Assembly (NCBI GenBank): GCA_963764315.1 | Contig: CAVXSB010000010.1 | Span: 116,350-180,349 of the forward strand | Length of the DNA: 64,000 nucleotides | DNA from: DATLWN01 sp963764315 | GTDB lineage: Bacteria; Pseudomonadota; Zetaproteobacteria; Mariprofundales; Mariprofundaceae | Direction of reading: 5' to 3' | Notes under the pieces: model-generated | Told to the model about the DNA's origin: nothing | What the model saw: only the letters and a program-made list of their open reading frames with translations | Database searches by the model: none | Made by a program: the position numbers and the translations under genes | Shown here: positions 48,718 through 57,173 of the stretch, in pieces | How positions within the stretch are numbered: position 1 is the first letter of the stretch | How the letters are laid out: every line of letters starts with the position of its first letter

Positions 48718-49682
48718 GCGGCGTGGCGCTCGCCCGCGCCGTGCCGAGAAGGCCGCTGCCCTGGCGCCAGGTGCTGCTGATCATGGCTCTGGCCATGGCC
48801 CCGGACCTCGACTACGTGCTGCACTGGTTTTCCGACGAGCTTTATCTCGAATACCACCGCGGCATCACCCACTCGCTATTGATGCTGCCGCTGTGGACCT
48901 GGCTCGTCGTCTCCCTGCTGCCCAAGCGCCGGCGCCGCGATCCGCTACTGCCCTGGCTGATCGGCGCCGCACTCGCCATGCATATCCTGCTCGACGTCGT
49001 CACCTCCTTCGGCACCATGGTGCTGGCACCGCTGTCCGACTGGCGGGCGGCGCTGGATCTGGTGTTCATTGTCGATCCGATCTTCACCGGCCTGATGCTG
49101 GCCCCGTTGCTGCTGATCTTGCCGTTCCGCCGGCACGCCAGGGCGCTGGCGGCCACGAGCCTGGTCTTGATGTTCGGCTATCTGGGGCTATGTGCCGTCA
49201 ACCACCAGCGGGCGCTGCATCTGGTACATGCCGCCTGGCCGGAGGCGCCGGTGCAGGCGGCGCTGCCGCTACCCTTCGCCCCCTTCCACTGGCAGCTCGT
49301 CGCCGCCTGGCCGGACCACGATCAGGACGCCGCCGTCGACCTGATGCCGGGCTTTGCCGGCACCATGGGCTGGTTTCCCACCGCCTTGACGGCGCCCTAC
49401 GCCCGCTACCTGCACAAGGCGACAGACCTGCACTGGCGGCGCTACGCGGCCATGACCACCGCCAACGCCCCGGATGCCGTGCCTGGCATGGCCTTCTACC
49501 GCTGGTTCGCGCGCTTCCCGGTGCTGCTGGCCGATGGGCCGGAGCGGCGCCTGTTCGGCGATCTGCGCTTCGGCGCCGGCATGCCGGGCGCCCCGGCATC
49601 CTTCGCCCTGCGCCTGGACCTGAAACCGAAGCCTTCCGCCTGGCTCATCTGGCACGGCGATCATGTGACGCCGCTGCACTAG
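48693..49682 (+). CDS. YdjM-like membrane-bound metal-dependent hydrolase family protein
   Basis: 329 residues. The N-terminus DPITHAISGVALARA and APDLDYVLHWFSDELYLEYHRGITHSLLMLPLW carry the conserved H and D residues of the LexA-binding, inner-membrane 'metal-dependent hydrolase' (pfam04307) family: TH, DLDY and HRGITHS. Four to five hydrophobic helices occupy residues 20-165 and a soluble C-terminal half follows, ending at 329. The hydrolase name is from annotation tradition, and activity is unproven. It overlaps anmK by 25 bases, so the two are co-expressed. Confidence 0.85.
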   Translation: MDPITHAISGVALARAVPRRPLPWRQVLLIMALAMAPDLDYVLHWFSDELYLEYHRGITHSLLMLPLWTWLVVSLLPKRRRRDPLLPWLIGAALAMHILLDVVTSFGTMVLAPLSDWRAALDLVFIVDPIFTGLMLAPLLLILPFRRHARALAATSLVLMFGYLGLCAVNHQRALHLVHAAWPEAPVQAALPLPFAPFHWQLVAAWPDHDQDAAVDLMPGFAGTMGWFPTALTAPYARYLHKATDLHWRRYAAMTTANAPDAVPGMAFYRWFARFPVLLADGPERRLFGDLRFGAGMPGAPASFALRLDLKPKPSAWLIWHGDHVTPLH

Positions 49683-49725
49683 GGGCTGCTCCCGACATGC
49701 CGACATGCCGCCATGCGGCGTGGCG

Positions 49726-49763
49726 CGTCGCTCGTTTGAGGGGTCCCAAACGTCGCTCCTTGC
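49726..49763. repeat. palindromic intergenic repeat, copy 1
   Basis: CGTCGCTCGTTTG ... CAAACGTCGCTCC with a short centre lies between two convergent genes. A reversed copy with the same arms is at 56186-56223, also between convergent genes. It may act as a bidirectional terminator or REP-like element. Confidence 0.55.
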
Positions 49764-49799
49764 GTCTGGCCTGACGCCATTCGGAAGCAGCCTTGAATT

Positions 49800-52154
49800 T
49801 TATGGGTCTAGATCGAGCTCGACCTCGTAATCCTCGCCCTCCCACGTGCCATCATCCAGCCAGTAGAAGGTGAACACCACGCGCTGGCCTGCCGAGAGGC
49901 GCGCGATCGGCAGATCCGCCACATGCACGCCCAGGCCGGTGTCGCGCGTGTCGATATCGGCGGCGTCGTTCCAGCCGTCCACACCCCAGTGCACGCGCGC
50001 CTGTCGGGACAGGGCCACGCTCAGGCCGTGCCCCGCCTTGACGTGGCGCGGCCGGTAGCGCGGGCCCCAGATCTCGTAGTGGATGGCCGGGCGCTCGCCG
50101 CCGTAGCGGTTCCAGGTGGCCGTCGGCCGGTCGACCGGATAGCCCAGATCGAGGCTGTAACACAGCTTGATGAACTCGCCGTGCGCCCACACCAGCGGCA
50201 TGGCCGAGCCCGAGGGGCGGCCGGGCGCAAGCCTGCGCCCCGGTACCGGGGCGGCGTCCCAGACCTGCTCGGGCAGCATGCCGCCGGGGCCGGCCATCGC
50301 CATCATCGCCGCCAGATACGGCTGCACATCCTCGCCCGCCATCAGGGCGTAATGCCCGCGCTCGCCGGTGAGCAGCGGCCAGCCGCGGCCGATGCCGCTG
50401 CCGTCGAAGGGGCTGCCGTCCCCATGCTCCCCGTAGCCGTCGCCGTTGTAGCGATGCCAGACCGGGCCGCTGGGGGTGTCCGTTTTCAGCAGCGCGTCGA
50501 CCGCGGTGAGGGTATCGGTGACGGCCGCGTCGCCGGCATGGCGCAGGCCGAAGCGCACCAGCTGCAGAAAATCCGTGGCGATCTGCTCATCGGCCGGCAG
50601 ATTCGGATCCCGGGCACGGTTCTTGATCAGCACATGCTCGGAGAACACCCCCTCATGCACGAGCACGTCGGCCGGGGAGGTGCGGATATAATAGCCGCCG
50701 ACGCCGAGCCGACCGGCCAGATCCGTGCCCTCGACATAGCACCAGTCCTCCAGATGCGCGTTCCAGCAATCGGCCAGCGACAGCGCGAAATCGCGTGCCC
50801 CGTCATCCAGGAAGCGGCTACCCTCGACCAGGGCGGCGATGGCGATGGCCAGGGTGAAGGTATTGACGCCCGGATCCTCCTCCCAGCGGTCCTGGCCGGT
50901 GGCCGGGCCCTCGCGGGCGATGAAGGACAGCGCCCGCTCCACCATGGGGCGTACCGGGATGCCGGCCAGCTCGCCCTTCTCGTACAGCATCGAAGCCAGC
51001 AGCACCGGGAAGGCGGCCTCGTCGAGCTGGATGCCCTGCCAGAAGGCCTTGCCGCCCAGCCACTGGTTCTGCAGCCAGTGTCCGTCGGCCTGCTGCGTGG
51101 CCATCAGGTAGCGCAGCACGTCGCGGGCATCGGCGTAGGCGCCCATGGCCACCATGGCCCCGGCCGTCTCGACCAGATCGCGCGCCCACACCAGGTGATA
51201 GCCGCCGCGGCTCTGGCTGCTCTCGCCCCAGGGTACGGACAGGCTGGCCACCGCCGCCCCGCAGTAGGTGCGATCCTGGTGCACCTTCAGCACCATGCCG
51301 GACAGCGCCAGCATGCGCTGCATGTCCCCGGACACCGCCGGCGGGCGCACCTGCGACAGCCAGCCCTGCCAGGCCGCGCACTGCGCATGCCATTCCGCCT
51401 CGAAGCCGTCGAGCAGTGCCGCATGCGCCAGCGTCGCCGCCGCATTGGCGCTGGTGCCGAGTCCCAGGGCCAGCGTCGCCTGCCCCGGCAGCTCGCCCAT
51501 CAGCGTCACCGCCCCGGGGCCGGCGCGCTCGAACTGCCAACGCATGCGCCCGTGGCGATGGAAATCCTGCCAGCCGTCGCTGGCTTCCAGGCAGCCGACC
51601 GAGCAACGGCCCCAGGCATCGGCCGCCTCCTCTCCTGCGGCGGCCATCAGCGCCAACCCGAACGGACCCTGCTCGGCCCACAGTACCGAACGGCCATTGT
51701 GCCTGCCGACCTCGGCCATATTGTTCTCGGCGTCGCCGCCCAGCCTGGCGGCCAAGAGCGCATACGGGCGCAGGCTGGCGTCGCCCTCCAGACGACAGTC
51801 GATCAGCAGCACGTCCCGGCGCTGCGAGGGGCAGATGCGCAGCGTAAAGGTGAAACGCGCATGGCGGTGCACGATCTCGACCGCCGGCACCCCGGGGCTG
51901 GGCAGGCGCAGTTCGTAGTCGTTTAGGCGGCGCAGCTCCACCCAGAAGCCGCGGTCGTCGGCGATGATGAAGCCGAGGTCGCGAATCTGCGGGATATCGA
52001 TGCGGGGATAATAGGTCTCGGTGACGATGCCCTCGGCCACCGTGAACCACAGTCTGGCAGGGCCGAGACTGGTGCCGACCATATCCTTGCCGGCATGGGC
52101 CCAGGTCGGGTAGGGATCGGTGGCGGCCGGCGCCTCAGGGACCGGACGGTCCAT
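49800..52154 (-). CDS. GH15 glucoamylase-type glucan hydrolase
   Basis: 784 residues. The N-terminal beta-sandwich (about residues 20-270: YPRIDIPQIRDLGFIIADD, HRHARFTFTLRICPSQRRDVLLIDC) and the catalytic (alpha/alpha)6 barrel (SRGGYHLVWARDLVETAGAM, QQADGHWLQNQWLGGKAFWQGIQLDEAAFPVLLASMLYE, then the catalytic-acid region DRWEEDPGVNTFTLAIAIAALVEG and GRGWPLLTGERGHYAL near the base) define family 15. No signal peptide, so intracellular: likely glycogen, maltodextrin or trehalose turnover. A C-terminal beta domain (residues about 690-784) follows. It starts at MDRPVPEAP, overlapping the small gene upstream by 20 bases. Confidence 0.9.
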   Translation of the reverse strand: MDRPVPEAPAATDPYPTWAHAGKDMVGTSLGPARLWFTVAEGIVTETYYPRIDIPQIRDLGFIIADDRGFWVELRRLNDYELRLPSPGVPAVEIVHRHARFTFTLRICPSQRRDVLLIDCRLEGDASLRPYALLAARLGGDAENNMAEVGRHNGRSVLWAEQGPFGLALMAAAGEEAADAWGRCSVGCLEASDGWQDFHRHGRMRWQFERAGPGAVTLMGELPGQATLALGLGTSANAAATLAHAALLDGFEAEWHAQCAAWQGWLSQVRPPAVSGDMQRMLALSGMVLKVHQDRTYCGAAVASLSVPWGESSQSRGGYHLVWARDLVETAGAMVAMGAYADARDVLRYLMATQQADGHWLQNQWLGGKAFWQGIQLDEAAFPVLLASMLYEKGELAGIPVRPMVERALSFIAREGPATGQDRWEEDPGVNTFTLAIAIAALVEGSRFLDDGARDFALSLADCWNAHLEDWCYVEGTDLAGRLGVGGYYIRTSPADVLVHEGVFSEHVLIKNRARDPNLPADEQIATDFLQLVRFGLRHAGDAAVTDTLTAVDALLKTDTPSGPVWHRYNGDGYGEHGDGSPFDGSGIGRGWPLLTGERGHYALMAGEDVQPYLAAMMAMAGPGGMLPEQVWDAAPVPGRRLAPGRPSGSAMPLVWAHGEFIKLCYSLDLGYPVDRPTATWNRYGGERPAIHYEIWGPRYRPRHVKAGHGLSVALSRQARVHWGVDGWNDAADIDTRDTGLGVHVADLPIARLSAGQRVVFTFYWLDDGTWEGEDYEVELDLDP

Positions 52155-52425
52155 CGAGGAATTCCATGTCCTGCCACAAATTCGTCGCATGCCCCTCGGC
52201 GTCGCGGAAGCGCAGCCCCTGCTGCCGAGGAACCATGCGATGGGCGCGCCCATAGCTGTCTTCCTGCACCTCCGAACCCTCGTCGGCGGACAGGATGATC
52301 ATGTCCTGGTCGAGCAGCACATCGGTGATCTCGTAGGCCTGATCCAGGTAGCGCACGCGCCGGCCGATCAGGGCACGCAGCGCCCGGGTATCGCCGATCA
52401 GCTTCTCAAGCGCCATCTCGGCCAT
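52135..52425 (-). CDS. hypothetical 96-residue protein
   Basis: A small soluble protein, MAEMALEKLIGDTRALRALIGRRVRYLDQAYEITDVLLDQDMIILS and a polar C-terminus, suggestive of a small beta-rich fold. I do not recognise a family. AGGAAGGGGGT lies directly before ATG 52425. Its end overlaps the start of the glucoamylase gene, so they are probably co-transcribed; it could be a regulator or partner of that enzyme, but this is only context. Confidence 0.65.
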   Translation of the reverse strand: MAEMALEKLIGDTRALRALIGRRVRYLDQAYEITDVLLDQDMIILSADEGSEVQEDSYGRAHRMVPRQQGLRFRDAEGHATNLWQDMEFLDGPSGP

Positions 52426-52526
52426 GTCCACCCCCTTCCTGCCTTCGCAGCCGTCATCGATGACCATAGAAAGCGGGGGAGCCGGCGTCAATGACGCCGC
52501 CGCCTTCAGCGATTAGGCTTGGGCGC

Positions 52527-53603
52527 ATGCACTGGTCAGCCATCGTCAACGCCAGCCCGCTGGGCATCCCGCTGCTGCGCTGGGCGGCGGCGCTGCTCGT
52601 GCTGTTCGTCTTCGTCGTGGCGCAGCGCGTGCTCGTGCGCAGCTACCATCGCATCACCCAGGCCATCGCCGGGCACACCGAGAGCCATGTCGACGAGCTG
52701 CTGTTCGAGGCCGGAGAGAAGCCGGCCTACTGGCTGATCCTGCTCGTCGGCATCCTCGTCACCGTGCATGTGCTGAACCCACCTGCAGCCGACTTCCCGC
52801 TGCTGGGCCCGATCGACCACGGTGTGCGCATCGCCGCCATCGTACTCGCCGCCTGGTTCCTGTGGCGCCTGATCGACGGTACGGCGGCGCATATGGCCGC
52901 GCGCGCGGGCCATGCAGAAGCCCCCTTCGACATGCAGATCCTGCCCTTCATCGCCAAGACCCTGAAGGCCTTCCTCGTCGTCACCGGCGTGCTCGTGGTG
53001 GCCCAGAACCTCGGCTATTCCATCTCCGGGCTCATCGCCTCGCTGGGCATCGGCGGCATCGCCGTGGCCATGGCGGCGCGCGACACCCTCGCCAATGTGT
53101 TCGGCTCGCTGATGATATTGATCGACCGCCCGTTCACCATCGGCCAGTGGATCAAGACGAACGAGTTCGAGGGCGTGGTCGAGGAGATCGGCTTCCGCTC
53201 CACGCGCATCCGCACCTTCGCCAAGACCCTGGTCAACGTGCCGAACTCCTTACTGGCCAATATGGTCATCGACAATATCGCCGCCATGCCGAAAAGGCGC
53301 ATCGCCATGCGCATCGGCCTGACCTACGACACGACGCCGGCACAGCTGCAGGCGGCGATCGACGGCATCGAATCCATACTGAAGGGGCATGCCGGCGTGG
53401 ATCAGGAATTCCATATGGTCAAATTCGACGAGTTCGCCGACTCCTCGCTGTCGATCTACCTGTACTACTTCACGGCCACCACGCGCTGGGACGAGCATCT
53501 GCAGGTCAGGCAGGAGATCAACCTCGCCATCATGGCGCTATTGGAGGGCATGGGCCTGTCCTTCGCCTTCCCGACCCGCACCGTTCACATCGAAAAGGGC
53601 TGA
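52527..53603 (+). CDS. MscS-family mechanosensitive ion channel
   Basis: About 358 residues. Four to five hydrophobic helices precede the pore-lining helix ISGLIASLGIGGIAVAMAARDTLANVFGSLMI, followed by the beta domain (DRPFTIGQWIKTNEFEGVVEEIGFRSTRIRTFAKTLVNVPNSLLANMVIDN) that is strongly conserved in MscS proteins, then the cytoplasmic vestibule (QAAIDGIESILKGH...). It opens under membrane tension and releases solutes on osmotic downshock. The ATG at 52527 has GGCTTGGGC upstream. The longer frame from 52491 is less likely. Confidence 0.9.
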   Translation: MHWSAIVNASPLGIPLLRWAAALLVLFVFVVAQRVLVRSYHRITQAIAGHTESHVDELLFEAGEKPAYWLILLVGILVTVHVLNPPAADFPLLGPIDHGVRIAAIVLAAWFLWRLIDGTAAHMAARAGHAEAPFDMQILPFIAKTLKAFLVVTGVLVVAQNLGYSISGLIASLGIGGIAVAMAARDTLANVFGSLMILIDRPFTIGQWIKTNEFEGVVEEIGFRSTRIRTFAKTLVNVPNSLLANMVIDNIAAMPKRRIAMRIGLTYDTTPAQLQAAIDGIESILKGHAGVDQEFHMVKFDEFADSSLSIYLYYFTATTRWDEHLQVRQEINLAIMALLEGMGLSFAFPTRTVHIEKG

Positions 53604-53606
53604 CGC

Positions 53607-53807
53607 TTGCCTCGGCTCTTGATCGGTATCGGCATCGCCCTCGTCGTCGCGGGCGTCCTGTGGCCGTGGCTCTCAAAGCTGGGGCTCGGCAGGCTGCCCG
53701 GGGACATCGTCATCAACCGCGGGCACACCCGCATCTATTTCCCCATCGTCACCAGCCTGCTGATCAGCCTCGTTCTCAGCCTGATCCTCTGGCTGTTACG
53801 CAAATAA
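53607..53807 (+). CDS. DUF2905 small membrane protein
   Basis: 66 residues. Two membrane helices, LLIGIGIALVVAGVLWPWL and LLISLVLSLILWLL, flank a conserved polar loop GLGRLPGDIVINRGHTRIYFPIVTS, which is the DUF2905 pattern. It starts with TTG at 53607, 3 bases after the MscS stop, so translation is likely coupled. Function is unknown; the pairing with an MscS channel is contextual. Confidence 0.8.
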   Translation: MPRLLIGIGIALVVAGVLWPWLSKLGLGRLPGDIVINRGHTRIYFPIVTSLLISLVLSLILWLLRK

Positions 53808-53959
53808 TGCGCTGCGGCGCCGATAACACCGTAAATGACACCGCTGTTCCACTGTGCACTGGCTCACATCCGGGGGCAGTCCACCCCCCCTATGTTGGCG
53901 CCGTGGATGCCCCACGGCATCCCGGTCCCCGGCCCGAGGCCGGGGCAAAGGAGCGCATG

Positions 53960-54286
53960 ATGAACAAGACGATGCATATCCATGCCACCCTGAACGCGCT
54001 GGCGCTCGCGGGCCTGCTGGCCCTCACCGCCACCCCGGCCATGGCGGCAACCGTCACCGCCCCGGCGGCACCGGCCACCCCGGCCGTGGCGGCACCTACC
54101 ACGCCAACCGTGACGCCGGCCACGCCCGCCATCGACGATGCGGTACAAGCCCCGGAGGTGAGCGAGGTGGAGGCGGTCGACGATGTCTCCAGCATCGCCG
54201 AGCATGAGGTCGAGACGCCGGAGATCGCCAGCGTCGGCGTGCCCGAGGTCGAGACCCCGCAGGTCAACATCCCTGAATCCGAATAA
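53960..54286 (+). CDS. secreted Pro/Ala/Thr-rich protein with acidic EVETPE repeats
   Basis: 108 residues. A signal peptide (ALALAGLLALTATPAMA) precedes a low-complexity segment ATVTAPAAPATPAVAAPTTPTVTPATPA and an acidic tail with repeated E-V/I-x-x-P units, EVSEVEAVDD, HEVETPEI and EVETPQVNIPESE. No family is recognised. Probably an unstructured exported protein, perhaps cell-surface or matrix. AAGGAG lies 6 bases before ATG 53960 (an ATG three bases earlier is too close to it). Next to a barrel protein gene and separated from it by a strong hairpin. Confidence 0.55.
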   Translation: MNKTMHIHATLNALALAGLLALTATPAMAATVTAPAAPATPAVAAPTTPTVTPATPAIDDAVQAPEVSEVEAVDDVSSIAEHEVETPEIASVGVPEVETPQVNIPESE

Positions 54287-54294
54287 ACCGACCC

Positions 54295-54322
54295 ATCCCC
54301 CCGGGCCTCTGCCCGGGGGGAT
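54295..54322. terminator. strong hairpin between the acidic secreted protein and the barrel gene
   Basis: ATCCCCCCGGGC, four bases, GCCCGGGGGGAT: twelve perfect pairs, in the 63-base gap. No T-run. It may reduce but not end transcription into the barrel gene. Confidence 0.6.
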
Positions 54323-54349
54323 GCCTTCCCCGAACCCCAGGAGGACATG

Positions 54350-55138
54350 ATGTCCAGAATATTGCGCCGGACCCTGAGCCCGATTCCCGCCGCCCTGATC
54401 GCCATGCTGCTGTTGCCGCTGTCCGTCCAGGCGCAGGCGCCGCGCATCACCGCCAGCCTGACGCCGTCCTACTACAGCGGCACCTACGGCACGGGCTCCC
54501 GCACCGACATCTTCTACCTGCCGCTCGATGTGCAGGCGAAAACCGGCAATCTGACGCTGAAGGTCACGGTCCCGTATATCCGCGTGCACAGCCACGGCGC
54601 CATCATCGCCGGCGGCACCGTCGTCGGCACCACCGCCAACGGCAAAGCCACCACGCACAGCGGCCTGGGCGATATCTGGCTGCAGGCACGCTACAAGATT
54701 CATCTGGACGATCGCGGCGAATCGATCTCGCCGTATCTGAAGTACAAGTTCGGCACCGCCTCGCGCGCCCAGGGCCTGGGCACCGGCGCCAACGACTACG
54801 AGTACGGCGGCATCCTGCACCTGCGCGCCGGCACCCGTCTGTACCCGTTCGCACAGCTGGGCTACCGGGTGCGCGGCCAGGCGACGGGCTTCGTGCTGAG
54901 GAACACCCTGACCTATCAGGCCGGAACCAGCTACCTCGTCAATGCCAGGAACATCGCCACCGTGCTCTATGCCGGTCACGGCTCGTCGCAGCCGAGCCTG
55001 CAGCCCGCCTCCATGGCCATCGGCGCCTGGAACTACCGCCTGCGGCCCGATTCCGAGTTCCAGGCTTACGGCCTGTTGGGCATGAGTACCGGTAGCCCGG
55101 ACTACGGCGGCGGGCTCAGCTACCTCCACCACTTCTGA
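54350..55138 (+). CDS. outer-membrane beta-barrel (MetA-pathway/transporter-like) protein
   Basis: 262 residues. Signal peptide (AALIAMLLLPLSVQAQA), then alternating aromatic strands: ITASLTPSYYSGTYG, LTLKVTVPYIRVH, GLGDIWLQARYKIH, ISPYLKYKFGTAS, and a C-terminal LSYLHHF ending in phenylalanine, a BAM-recognition signal. It resembles the same 'transporter' superfamily as the 15056 and 19065 proteins but lacks the cysteine cluster. AGGAGG lies 5 bases before ATG 54350. Confidence 0.75.
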   Translation: MSRILRRTLSPIPAALIAMLLLPLSVQAQAPRITASLTPSYYSGTYGTGSRTDIFYLPLDVQAKTGNLTLKVTVPYIRVHSHGAIIAGGTVVGTTANGKATTHSGLGDIWLQARYKIHLDDRGESISPYLKYKFGTASRAQGLGTGANDYEYGGILHLRAGTRLYPFAQLGYRVRGQATGFVLRNTLTYQAGTSYLVNARNIATVLYAGHGSSQPSLQPASMAIGAWNYRLRPDSEFQAYGLLGMSTGSPDYGGGLSYLHHF

Positions 55139-55213
55139 GCGCATCGCCGTGCCCGACCCGACCGGGCATCTTGAATCTTACAAAGGCCTGGGCGTGCCGC
55201 TAGGCTGCCGGCC

Positions 55214-55663
55214 ATGAGTCACCATGAGATCGAAGCCTATGTGGACGGCGCCTGCTCCGGCAATCCGGGGCCCGGCGGCTGGGGCGTGCTGCTGCGAACC
55301 GGCAAGCATGAAAAAGAACTGTACGGCGGGGAGCCGGCGACGACGAACCAGCGCATGGAGCTCACCGCCGCCATCGAGGCCCTGCGCGCCCTGAAGCGCC
55401 CCAGCCGCATCATCATCCATTCCGATTCCAAGTACGTGGTCACCGGCATCACCGAGTGGATCCACGACTGGAAGCCGAGAGGCTGGAGGACGGCCGGCAA
55501 GAAGCCGGTGGCCAATCTGGAGCTATGGCAGGAGCTCGACCGCCTGGCCGCACAGCACCAGGTGCGCTGGCAATGGGTCAAGGGGCATGCCGGGCATGTG
55601 GAGAACGAGCGCGCCGACGAGTTGGCCCGGCGCGGCATCCCGGGGGCCAAGGCCAAGCCGTGA
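55214..55663 (+). CDS. rnhA: ribonuclease HI
   Basis: 149 residues, cutting the RNA of RNA-DNA hybrids. The four acidic catalytic residues are all visible: D in YVDGACSGNPGPGGW, E in MELTAAIEAL, D in IHSDSKYVVTG and D in ENERADELA, with the conserved histidine in KGHAGH. No hybrid-binding or other extension. Its stop overlaps the next gene's GTG start (GTGA). Confidence 0.95.
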   Translation: MSHHEIEAYVDGACSGNPGPGGWGVLLRTGKHEKELYGGEPATTNQRMELTAAIEALRALKRPSRIIIHSDSKYVVTGITEWIHDWKPRGWRTAGKKPVANLELWQELDRLAAQHQVRWQWVKGHAGHVENERADELARRGIPGAKAKP

Positions 55664-56116
55664 GCGCCGTGGCGCTGTGGCTGCTGGTCGTCATCGCCAA
55701 CGCCGCACCGCTGTTGGCCGGCCGTGGGCCAGGCACCGGCGCGCCGCTGGATTTCGGGCTCACCCTCCCCGACGGCCACAGGCTCTTCGGCGCCCACAAG
55801 AGCTGGCGCGGGCTCGTACTTTCCCTCATCGGCACCGCGCTCTGCGCCGCCCTGCTGGGGCTACCCGTTTCCACCGGCATCACCGTCGCCGCCTGGGCCA
55901 TGGCCGGGCGATATGCTGGCCAGCCTCGCCAAGCGGCGCATGGGCGTTGCTCCGGGCGGCGCCATCGTCGGGCTCGACCAGCTGCCGGAATCCCTACTTC
56001 CCCTGATCATGCTCGGCCGCCCCACCCTTTCCTGGGCCACGATCGCCCTGCTGGCGCTGGCCTTCATGGCCGCCGACATCGTCCTGCGCCTGATCTACGA
56101 CCGCCTCCGCCGCTGA
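55660..56116 (+). pseudogene. CDP-archaeol synthase-like membrane protein (DUF46/CarS type), frameshifted
   Basis: Starting at GTG 55660, the frame gives VALWLLVVIANAAPLLAGRGPG, then RLFGAHKSWRGLVLSLIGTALCAALLGLPV and helices to AWAMAG. There the frame shifts; the alternate frame resumes as GDMLASLAKRRMGVAPGGAIVGLDQLPESLLPLIML and ends in helices at 56116. The GD...S..KRR..V..G motif is the CarS/CDP-alcohol signature. One extra G in the GGG at 55906-55908 explains the break. Intact it would be about 151 residues. Bacterial members of this family have unclear roles. Confidence 0.7.
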
Positions 56117-56185
56117 TTCCTCTTAGGTGTGACGCATAACGCCGCCACAATCTCAATGCTGCGCTCCGGGTGAGGGCAGGCCAGG

Positions 56186-56223
56186 CAGGAGGAGCGACGT
56201 TTGCTCCCTGCAAACGAGCGACG
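56186..56223. repeat. palindromic intergenic repeat, copy 2
   Basis: GGAGCGACGTTTG ... CAAACGAGCGACG, the inverse complement of the element at 49726-49763, again between convergent genes. Confidence 0.55.
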
Positions 56224-56240
56224 AGTAACGCCGCCTGCGC

Positions 56241-57173
56241 TTATCCGGTGTGCAGCGTGTGGAGGGTGACCTCGGGCGGGCAGTTGTATCGCACGTCGAC
56301 GACGCTGAAGCCGCTGCCGTTGGAGGTGTAACCGGCCATGCCATGGTGGCGCCAGGCGCCGCGGCAGACCCGGCGCGGGGCGGCGGCGTTGTAATACGGA
56401 GTGAAGCCGCCCGGCAGGCAGACCTGGCCGCCATGGGTGTGGCCGCACAGCATCAGATCGAAGCCGATATGCGCCGCCTGCCGGTAGATCTCCGGGGAAT
56501 GCGCCAACAGCACCGAGGCCTCCCCCGGCGGGATCTCGGTGGCTGCCTTCTCCAGGTTGTCGACGCGGAAGTAATGCGGATCGTCGATGCCGGCCAGATA
56601 CAATCGATCCTCGCCGCGCTCGATCACCGTCGCCTCGTTGAGCAGCATGTGGATGTCCATGGCCTCCAGGTCCGGCACCATCTCGATGAAGTCGTGGTTG
56701 CCGAGGATGGCGTAGACAGGCCCCTTCAGCGCCGCCCGCAGCTTCCCCATCGCCGCCAGTGTGTCCGCAAAATCGCCATAGGTGCGGGCGCGGTAGTCGC
56801 CGGTGAGCACACAGATGTCGTAGGAGAGCCCCGACACCGCCGCGATCAGCGTATCCGTGATGTCGGCGCGCGCATCCAGGTGCAGGTCGGTCAGGTGCAG
56901 CATGGTGAAGCCGGCGAAGCCTGCCGGCAGACCGGGGATGGCCACCCGGTTCTCACGAATCTCGATGGCCGCGGCATTGCGCTGGCCGCGCCGGTACAGG
57001 CCGGTGATCCTGAGGGCGGCGCGAATGAAGGCATGGATGGAATACCAGTTCTCGATATGGAAGAAGTTGCGCCCGTGCCCGAACACCTGCGTCACATGCT
57101 CGCGCTCGATGCCGAGGCGCTGGCGCAGGTGCACCGGCCCGACGCGCTCGGCGAGCCGCGTCTCCTCGCTCAC
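56241..57173 (-). CDS. metallophosphoesterase
   Basis: 310 residues. All five metal-site motifs of calcineurin-like phosphoesterases are visible: LHLTDLHLD, LTGDYRAR, GNHDFIEM, LLAHSPE and CGHTHGGQV. A short N-terminal helical region with HIENWYSIHAF precedes the domain. Family members act on phospholipid or nucleotide substrates; YkuE is a related membrane-associated example. Starts at GTG 57173, overlapping the stop of the upstream hydrolase gene. Confidence 0.9.
   Translation of the reverse strand: MSEETRLAERVGPVHLRQRLGIEREHVTQVFGHGRNFFHIENWYSIHAFIRAALRITGLYRRGQRNAAAIEIRENRVAIPGLPAGFAGFTMLHLTDLHLDARADITDTLIAAVSGLSYDICVLTGDYRARTYGDFADTLAAMGKLRAALKGPVYAILGNHDFIEMVPDLEAMDIHMLLNEATVIERGEDRLYLAGIDDPHYFRVDNLEKAATEIPPGEASVLLAHSPEIYRQAAHIGFDLMLCGHTHGGQVCLPGGFTPYYNAAAPRRVCRGAWRHHGMAGYTSNGSGFSVVDVRYNCPPEVTLHTLHTG

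Noticed and set aside
49800..52253. Longer glucoamylase N-terminus
   Set aside because: The extra 33 codons overlap the upstream 96-residue gene in another frame and lack similarity; the start at 52154 is preferred.
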